Shown: piece after piece, positions 4,789 to 8,796 of the stretch | Position numbering within the stretch: position 1 is the first letter of the stretch | How the letters are laid out: each line of letters begins with the position of its first letter | The notes under the pieces: model-generated | Seen by the model: only the letters and a program-made list of their open reading frames with translations | The model's database searches: none | What the model was told of the DNA's origin: nothing | Source of the DNA: JAVBPA01 sp031549925 | Lineage (GTDB): Bacteria; Bacillota; Clostridia; Oscillospirales; CAG-272 | Direction: 5' to 3' | Length of the DNA: 8,796 bases | NCBI GenBank assembly: GCA_031549925.1 | Contig: JAVBPA010000114.1 | Span: 1 to 8,796, forward strand | Position numbers and translations under genes: made by a program

Positions 4789-6960
4789 ATGGTTTATCTG
4801 CGGTATGAAATAATAAAGCTGATCAGCCAAAAATATATACGCGTGGTTCTTTTATTGCTTCTCTGCATAAATATATGCGTCGGATATTACCGTGCCGGAA
4901 GTTTAACAAACGATAATAACCCGCCGGATATCGTGACTAACGTTGATTTATATCTTGCGGCTCAGAATGTGACAGACCGTGCGGAAGCAAATATATCAAT
5001 TCTGGAAATGAAAAATGCGCAGCTGTACGAAATCGCTTATCAAAAAAAATCAGCTGAAGTTTATTATAGCATAAAGAATAATGTTGTTCTTCCCGAAACC
5101 GCCGTGACCGGATGGGGAGAATTTTTCGGAGATACTTCGGCGAATATATTTGTCAGCATAATCATCATAATTTTAGTCAGCGATATATTCATACGCGAAC
5201 GCGCAAGCGGATTTTCGCAGATACTTTACACAACGGCAAAAGGCAGAAGTTCGGTCGTGCGGGCGAAATTTACTGCTGCTTTTCTTGTTTCTATTGCGAT
5301 TTCGTTTATTTTTACATTGTGTTCTTTTGCGGTATATGCGGTCTTTTTCGGCTATTCAAGCTTTGCTGTTCCTGTTCAGGCAATCCGCGAATTTATACTT
5401 TATCCGAGGATGCATACAATCGGACAGTTTTTATGTGTAAATTTATTTTTGAGAGCAGTTTCCTGCGCGGTTTTCGGTTTACTTATATCTGTAATTTCTA
5501 TAATAGCTGACCGGTACGCGCTGTCTTTCTTTTCCGGCGGAGCTTTATACCTGGCTTTTTATTTGCTTTATAAAACAGATCTGTTCGGCAGGTCGCTTTT
5601 CATTTCCGCGTTTGATTACATATCGGTTTCAAACGTGTCGCCGCTGTATTACAGATTCAGAGGTGCGAATATATTCGGAAACGCTCTGCCGCTTGAAACT
5701 GTTCTGATATTTGTATATATATTGTCGGTTATCATATTAACGGTATGCGGATTGCTTGCGATACAAAAAAGACTTCGCGGAAGCAGAGCCAGTGCGTCAG
5801 TTTTAAAAATTATATTTGATAAATTAAGTTCAGCTTTTCCCAAGTCTTTAAAATACCGTCCGTCAATTTCGATTTTTTGTCACGAAATATATAAAACTTT
5901 ATCTCTGGTTTGTTTCCCGCTGTTTGTTTTGGTGGTCATAAAAATATTGCTTTCATCATCATATTTTGCAGAGAATAATATGTACGACGATATGACGTAT
6001 AAAACTTATTCAAAGGAAATAGAAGGCGTTTTGACCGATGATAAATATGCCTATATAGCAAAAGAAGAAGAGTATATATACGGCATACTCGAACAGCTCT
6101 CTTATTATGAAAATTTGTTTGCTGCAGGACAGGTTAGCGTAGACGATTACATCTCATACCATGAAAAATATAATTATGCTATTCTGCGCTCGGAGCCGCT
6201 GAGAAATGTCGGGCGGCATGTAAAATATTTGGAAAGCACAAAAGCGGAAACCGGAATTGAAGTACAGTTTTTCTATGATACCGGCTGGAAGCTGCTGTTT
6301 GACAACAGTGTTGATATAACGCTTTTCGCAGCTCTGCTTTTGATAAGTGCGCTTTCGTTCAGCCGCGAATATAAATCGCATTCATCCGAAGACGGATTTG
6401 TCAAAATCTTGCGTACCGCCAAAAACGGACGCAAAAAAACATTTTTATGTAAATACGCCTCTGCGATTACGATATCTGCCGTTTTTATATTGATTTTTTG
6501 CGGAATTGATTGTATTTTCCTGTTCAAAAATTATTATATGCCGGCATGGAAAGCACCGCTGATATCGATTGAACGATTTTCGGCTGTACACAGCGGAATT
6601 ACGGTTTTACAATATTTTATTTTTTATCATTTATTAAAATTAATATCATTTTTATTATTCACTATGATCGCATGTACGCTGTCGCAGCTCATACGCAGAG
6701 ATTTTATTGTGATGGCTGCAGTTTCGATGACAGCTTTTTTGCCGTATATGCTGTTGTTGGCAGGACTGGATACATTTGCATACATAGATTATACAACTCT
6801 GATGAGAGCGACTCCGGCATATATGAAATCGGTTGAAACGTTCATCGGCGGTGATTTTGTCTTTTTGACGGTTTCATTCGTTTTTTGGGCAGCGGTTGCC
6901 TCTGTTCTTACTGCTCTTTCTTGTAAAAAATTTTTATTCGGTTATACATCGTTGGATTAA
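4789..6960 (+). CDS. Fused two-half ABC-2 type transporter permease
   Basis: The 723-aa polytopic membrane protein starts at ATG 4789, 9 nt after AAAGGAG (4773-4779). An in-frame TTG at 4744 would overlap the lipoprotein gene and has no ribosome binding site. It contains two homologous halves of about six helices each. Half 1 has helices near 16-32, 118-137, 163-186, 217-240, 246-263 and 303-325. Half 2 has them near 371-390, 507-524, 555-576, 607-630, 638-658 and 690-712. Each half carries the cytoplasmic coupling motif: FIRERASGFSQILYTTAKGR (134-153) and FSREYKSHSSEDGFVKILRT (524-543) followed by AKNGR. This is the layout of ABC-2 exporters. The cognate ATPase should follow, but only a broken one is present at 6980, so the protein needs an ATPase from elsewhere or is orphaned. 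Confidence 0.85.
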   Translation: MVYLRYEIIKLISQKYIRVVLLLLLCINICVGYYRAGSLTNDNNPPDIVTNVDLYLAAQNVTDRAEANISILEMKNAQLYEIAYQKKSAEVYYSIKNNVVLPETAVTGWGEFFGDTSANIFVSIIIIILVSDIFIRERASGFSQILYTTAKGRSSVVRAKFTAAFLVSIAISFIFTLCSFAVYAVFFGYSSFAVPVQAIREFILYPRMHTIGQFLCVNLFLRAVSCAVFGLLISVISIIADRYALSFFSGGALYLAFYLLYKTDLFGRSLFISAFDYISVSNVSPLYYRFRGANIFGNALPLETVLIFVYILSVIILTVCGLLAIQKRLRGSRASASVLKIIFDKLSSAFPKSLKYRPSISIFCHEIYKTLSLVCFPLFVLVVIKILLSSSYFAENNMYDDMTYKTYSKEIEGVLTDDKYAYIAKEEEYIYGILEQLSYYENLFAAGQVSVDDYISYHEKYNYAILRSEPLRNVGRHVKYLESTKAETGIEVQFFYDTGWKLLFDNSVDITLFAALLLISALSFSREYKSHSSEDGFVKILRTAKNGRKKTFLCKYASAITISAVFILIFCGIDCIFLFKNYYMPAWKAPLISIERFSAVHSGITVLQYFIFYHLLKLISFLLFTMIACTLSQLIRRDFIVMAAVSMTAFLPYMLLLAGLDTFAYIDYTTLMRATPAYMKSVETFIGGDFVFLTVSFVFWAAVASVLTALSCKKFLFGYTSLD

Positions 6961-6979
6961 GAAGAAAATTATTGTAGAA

Positions 6980-7117
6980 ATGAAAACAAACAACATATCT
7001 AAATCGTACGGTTAGACTAAAGCTCTGATCGGTTTTGCCACAGAATCCGAGTCCGGTATATACGTGCTTCTCGGGTCAAACGGCTCCAGCAAAGCCACGC
7101 TGATGAGCGTAATAAAA
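6980..7117 (+). pseudogene. ABC transporter ATPase, truncated and decayed
   Basis: From ATG 6980 the frame reads MKTNNISKSYG, then TAG (7013-7015), then TKALIGFATESESGIYVLLG and SNGSSKATLMSVIK. This is the N-terminus of an ABC ATPase. The Walker A motif is recognisable but damaged: GSNGSSKAT instead of GPNGSGKST. Homology stops at about 7117, three bases before leader copy 2. The Q-loop, signature, Walker B and everything beyond are missing. It was probably the ATPase partner of the permease 19 nt upstream, lost through a rearrangement at the leader repeat and then decayed. Confidence 0.85.
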
Positions 7118-7120
7118 GTC

Positions 7121-7266
7121 CATTATATGAAAGATAAAATAAAAGCGAAAAATATGTATAAGCTCTGACGAGAGCGTTTACATAAAAGTATATAAAATAA
7201 ATATTAGGAAAGCGGGATCACCGCGGTTCTTGTTTTTCGAAGATGTATGAAAGGGGATAATCCAAT
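7121..7266 (+). repeat. Structured leader element, copy 2
   Basis: This direct repeat of 2763-2912 has 50-nt and 60-nt identical blocks, a 4-nt deletion near the 5' end and a diverged 13-nt spacer (7194-7206). The hairpins and the AAAGGGG site are retained. The ATG that ends copy 1 is replaced by ATT. Upstream, the TGTAAC -35 box is absent because decayed ATPase sequence replaces it, so this copy probably has no promoter of its own. Weak similarity continues a few bases further upstream (TAAAA at 7113-7117), which places the junction inside the old promoter spacer. Confidence 0.8.
7127..7168 (+). other. Mini-ORF of leader copy 2
   Basis: The ORF encodes MKDKIKAKNMYKL and stops at the same TGA within the first hairpin as copy 1. 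Conservation of frame and stop between copies is consistent with a leader peptide. The copies are so similar that this could also reflect recent duplication. Confidence 0.2.
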
Positions 7267-7351
7267 TTGGTTTCTCAAAATTTAAAATAAATTCATATCT
7301 ATTTATGGTGTATTAATCACAAACAAATGTTAGAAAATTTGGAGGTCAAAC

Positions 7352-7387
7352 ATGAAGAAAAAATTTGCTATAATATTTATATTTTAA
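7352..7387 (+). pseudogene. 11-codon stub of a signal-peptide gene
   Basis: ATG 7352 has an excellent ribosome binding site (GGAGG 7341-7345, 6 nt away) and encodes MKKKFAIIFIF before TAA. That is the start of a Sec signal peptide and nothing more. It lies downstream of leader copy 2, where copy 1 has its secreted protein, so it is probably what remains of a second secreted-protein gene. A coupling leader for the VanZ gene 26 nt downstream is the alternative. Confidence 0.4.
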
Positions 7388-7413
7388 TAATATATGAATG
7401 GAGCTAAGAAGTC

Positions 7414-7932
7414 ATGACAAATTTAACTATATTGATAATCATGATTATTATAACAATAATATTAAGTATAGCAACATATGTTATCAGTAGATATATTATT
7501 AAAACTGATAAGAGATGTTCGTTCAAATATACGCTCATGGTACTTTTTACGTGTTATCTCATTGCTATATTAAATTTAACTTTGATTTTTAAGCGAAATG
7601 AAGTTGTTGGTTGTAATTTTATTCCATTTAATGACATATATAAAATATTAAAACATCATACATATGGGAACATTCAATATATTGTTTTAAACGTGATATT
7701 GTTTATTCCATATGGCACTATTTCTCCCGTATTATTTACGAACAAACGCAATTTAGTTGTTTTGAGCGGTATATTAATGTCGTTTATAATTGAAATAATA
7801 CAGTTTATTACTCATAGAGGAATATTAGATATCAACGATTTTATATATAACAGTAGCGGTGTTTTAATCGGATATTGTATATACAAATTAATGTTTATGT
7901 TGGTAAAATACCGCCCTAAAAATGGTCTTTGA
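7414..7932 (+). CDS. VanZ-like membrane protein
   Basis: The 172-aa protein has about four to five transmembrane helices (near 4-26, 38-58, 87-107, 113-131 and 148-164). It shows the conserved VanZ-family blocks: FIPFNDI (69-75), NVILFIPYG (93-101), SFIIEIIQ (123-130) and RGILDINDFIYNSSGVLIGY (135-154). The best-known member, VanZ of Tn1546, confers low-level teicoplanin resistance. Most family members act at the envelope in unknown ways and this one need not be a resistance gene. GGAG (7400-7403) is 10 nt before ATG. It is more AT-rich than the permease gene. No terminator is clear after it: CTTTGAT (7927-7933) can pair with ATCAAAG (7969-7975), but no T-run follows. Its message may come by read-through from the upstream operon. 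Confidence 0.85.
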   Translation: MTNLTILIIMIIITIILSIATYVISRYIIKTDKRCSFKYTLMVLFTCYLIAILNLTLIFKRNEVVGCNFIPFNDIYKILKHHTYGNIQYIVLNVILFIPYGTISPVLFTNKRNLVVLSGILMSFIIEIIQFITHRGILDINDFIYNSSGVLIGYCIYKLMFMLVKYRPKNGL

Positions 7933-8039
7933 TTTTTAATCTGATTGATTAGATGCAAAGAACTTCTGATCAAAGCTTATACATAAACGATGTAAATAAA
8001 TTCATATGGTTGTTTGGTACCGAAACATGAAAACTAATG

Positions 8040-8055
8040 TTCTGATAGATGTCTA
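8040..8055. repeat. Orphan IS end, inverted match to 172-187
   Basis: TTCTGATAGATGTCTA is the exact reverse complement of the left end of the IS remnant at 172-187, in right-end orientation. I see no transposase coding of that type in 7933-8039, so this is a solo end left after loss of an element. A second IS starts within a few bases. Confidence 0.65.
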
Positions 8056-8130
8056 TTACAGCGTGTTTGAAAAATAAAAGATGCACAAAAAGTTAATAAA
8101 AAAGTGTTAAAATGGCATAGGGTGATGAAA

Positions 8131-8505
8131 ATGAAAGAAATCAAAAGAAGATATGAAATAAGCGATGAGGAATACAGCCGGATAGAACACCTGTTGCCAA
8201 AAGATGAACCGACAGGGAAAAAAGGGAGACCACCGAAGCCAAGGAGAACGAAGCTGAATGGGATGCTGTGGCTAGCGAAAAGCGGCGCACCGTGGAGAGA
8301 TATGCCGGAGAGATACGGGTCATGGAATACGGTGTATGAATTTTTCAAACTGTGCTGCGAGAGCGGTATATTTGAGAAAATCATGGCAGAACTGTGCGTA
8401 GATGCAGATATGCAGGACTTGAGCATAGACAGCAGTAGCGTTAAGGTGCATCAGCACGCGGCTGGTGCAAAAAAGGGGCTGAAAACAGCCAGCATATCGG
8501 AGTGA
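8131..8505 (+). CDS. IS5-family transposase, zero-frame part (OrfA)
   Basis: The 124-aa zero-frame product contains the N-terminal DUF4096-type domain of IS5/IS427 transposases: YEISDEEYSRIEHLLP, GRPPKPRRTKLNGMLWL, then SGAPWRDMPERYGSWNTVY (residues 8-69). The first catalytic aspartate is D100 in LSIDSSSVKVHQHAAGAKKG. It ends at TGA 8503-8505. Start 8131 is chosen for the GGTGA 5 nt upstream; ATG 8125 and GTG 8104 are in-frame alternatives. The protein alone lacks the rest of the catalytic core and would need frameshifting at 8469-8475 to be active. Confidence 0.88.
   Translation: MKEIKRRYEISDEEYSRIEHLLPKDEPTGKKGRPPKPRRTKLNGMLWLAKSGAPWRDMPERYGSWNTVYEFFKLCCESGIFEKIMAELCVDADMQDLSIDSSSVKVHQHAAGAKKGLKTASISE
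8469..8490 (+). promoter_or_regulatory. Programmed -1 frameshift signal in the transposase
   Basis: In the zero frame (GCA AAA AAG) the bases 8469-8475 are A AAA AAG, the canonical bacterial slippery heptamer. A hairpin follows almost at once: GGCTG (8477-8481), AAAA loop, CAGCC (8486-8490). A -1 shift joins the zero frame to the open frame carrying the rest of the catalytic domain. Confidence 0.8.
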
Positions 8506-8796
8506 GCCGAGGGGGAAAGAACACCAAAATCCATGCAATAGTTGACGGGTTGGGCAATCCTGTATCACTTATGTTGACTGGCGGAAATATATCAGACTGC
8601 AAAGTTGGAGTAGAGTTATTGTCTACCGTTGACTTTGAGGGCAGTATCGTCATGGGTGACAAGGCTTACGGCACAAACGAGGTTCGCGAGTTCATTGAGG
8701 GTAACAATGTTTCTTATTGTATTCCACCAAAACAGAACACTATCAGCCTTTGGGACTGTGATTTTCATCAATACAAAGAACTTCACCTTGTTGAAT
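8475..8796 (+). CDS. IS5-family transposase, -1 frame part (OrfB), cut by window edge
   Basis: After the shift the product continues as GAENSQHIGVSRGGKNTKIH, then AIVDGLGNPVSLMLTGGNIS, and onward. The second catalytic aspartate is in IVMGDKAYG (about residue 177 of the fused protein). The catalytic glutamate would lie beyond the window end. The part shown has no stop or frameshift, so the element may be intact. Confidence 0.85.

Larger units (their letters stand above)
8056..8796 (+). mobile_element. IS5-family (IS427-group type) insertion sequence, right end outside the window
   Basis: The element carries a two-frame transposase of the IS427 type. The left boundary is placed near 8056-8062, where a plausible terminal sequence (GCGTGTTTGAAAAATAAAAG) begins. 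The right end and any target duplication are beyond the window, so the boundary is approximate. Its base composition is more GC-rich than the flanking DNA, consistent with recent arrival. Confidence 0.75.

Noticed and set aside
5112..5510. Forward 132-codon frame inside the permease gene
   Set aside because: It lies wholly inside the permease in another frame, and its Cys/Phe/Tyr-rich composition is a frame-shift shadow of membrane helices.
7927..7975. Terminator after the VanZ-like gene
   Set aside because: CTTTGAT and ATCAAAG can pair, but the loop is about 35 nt and no T-run follows.
1..8796. CRISPR array, tRNA or rRNA genes
   Set aside because: No regularly spaced short repeats, cloverleaf with CCA-type end or rRNA-conserved sequence was found by reading.

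Overview
The window looks like a stretch of chromosome from a low-GC Firmicute, most likely an uncultured or gut-type member of the Clostridia. The signs are AT-rich DNA, strong AGGAGG-type ribosome binding sites, an ECF sigma factor paired with a DUF4367-like membrane anti-sigma factor, a VanZ-like protein, and clostridial-style lipoprotein and ABC-2 permease genes. This placement rests on style, not on a marker gene. Every recognisable gene lies on the + strand.

Layout: (1) 1-72 is the tail of a gene cut by the window edge, closed by a strong terminator at 130-169. (2) 172-527 is an internally deleted, frameshifted remnant of an IS5-superfamily insertion sequence with both ends preserved. 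(3) 654-2659 is a regulatory operon: a sigma-A-type promoter, an ECF sigma factor, a membrane anti-sigma factor preceded by an overlapping 14-codon leader ORF, a small secreted Cys/His-rich protein, and a terminator. (4) 2739-6960 is a second transcription unit: a candidate ECF promoter, a 150-nt structured leader, short ORFs, a secreted Ala/Tyr/Ser-rich protein, a strong intercistronic hairpin, a 399-aa lipoprotein and a 723-aa fused ABC-2 permease. (5) 6980-7117 is a broken ABC ATPase that stops where a second copy of the 150-nt leader begins (7121-7266). An 11-codon stub of a signal peptide (7352-7387) and a VanZ-like gene (7414-7932) follow. (6) 8040-8055 is an orphan IS end identical to the left end of the remnant at 172. 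It abuts a second IS5-family element whose transposase uses a -1 frameshift and runs off the window.

How the genes may work together: the region between sigma and anti-sigma genes and the region before the leader share the same promoter-like sequence (TATAAC/TGTAAC, 16 nt, GGCATT, with further identity around it). The simplest reading is that the ECF factor switches on its own anti-sigma gene and the secreted protein/lipoprotein/ABC operon. Together with VanZ this would be a cell-envelope-stress, antimicrobial-peptide or exported-effector module. The function is inference. The duplicated leader, and its position exactly at the break in the ATPase, is the least explained and most interesting part of the window.
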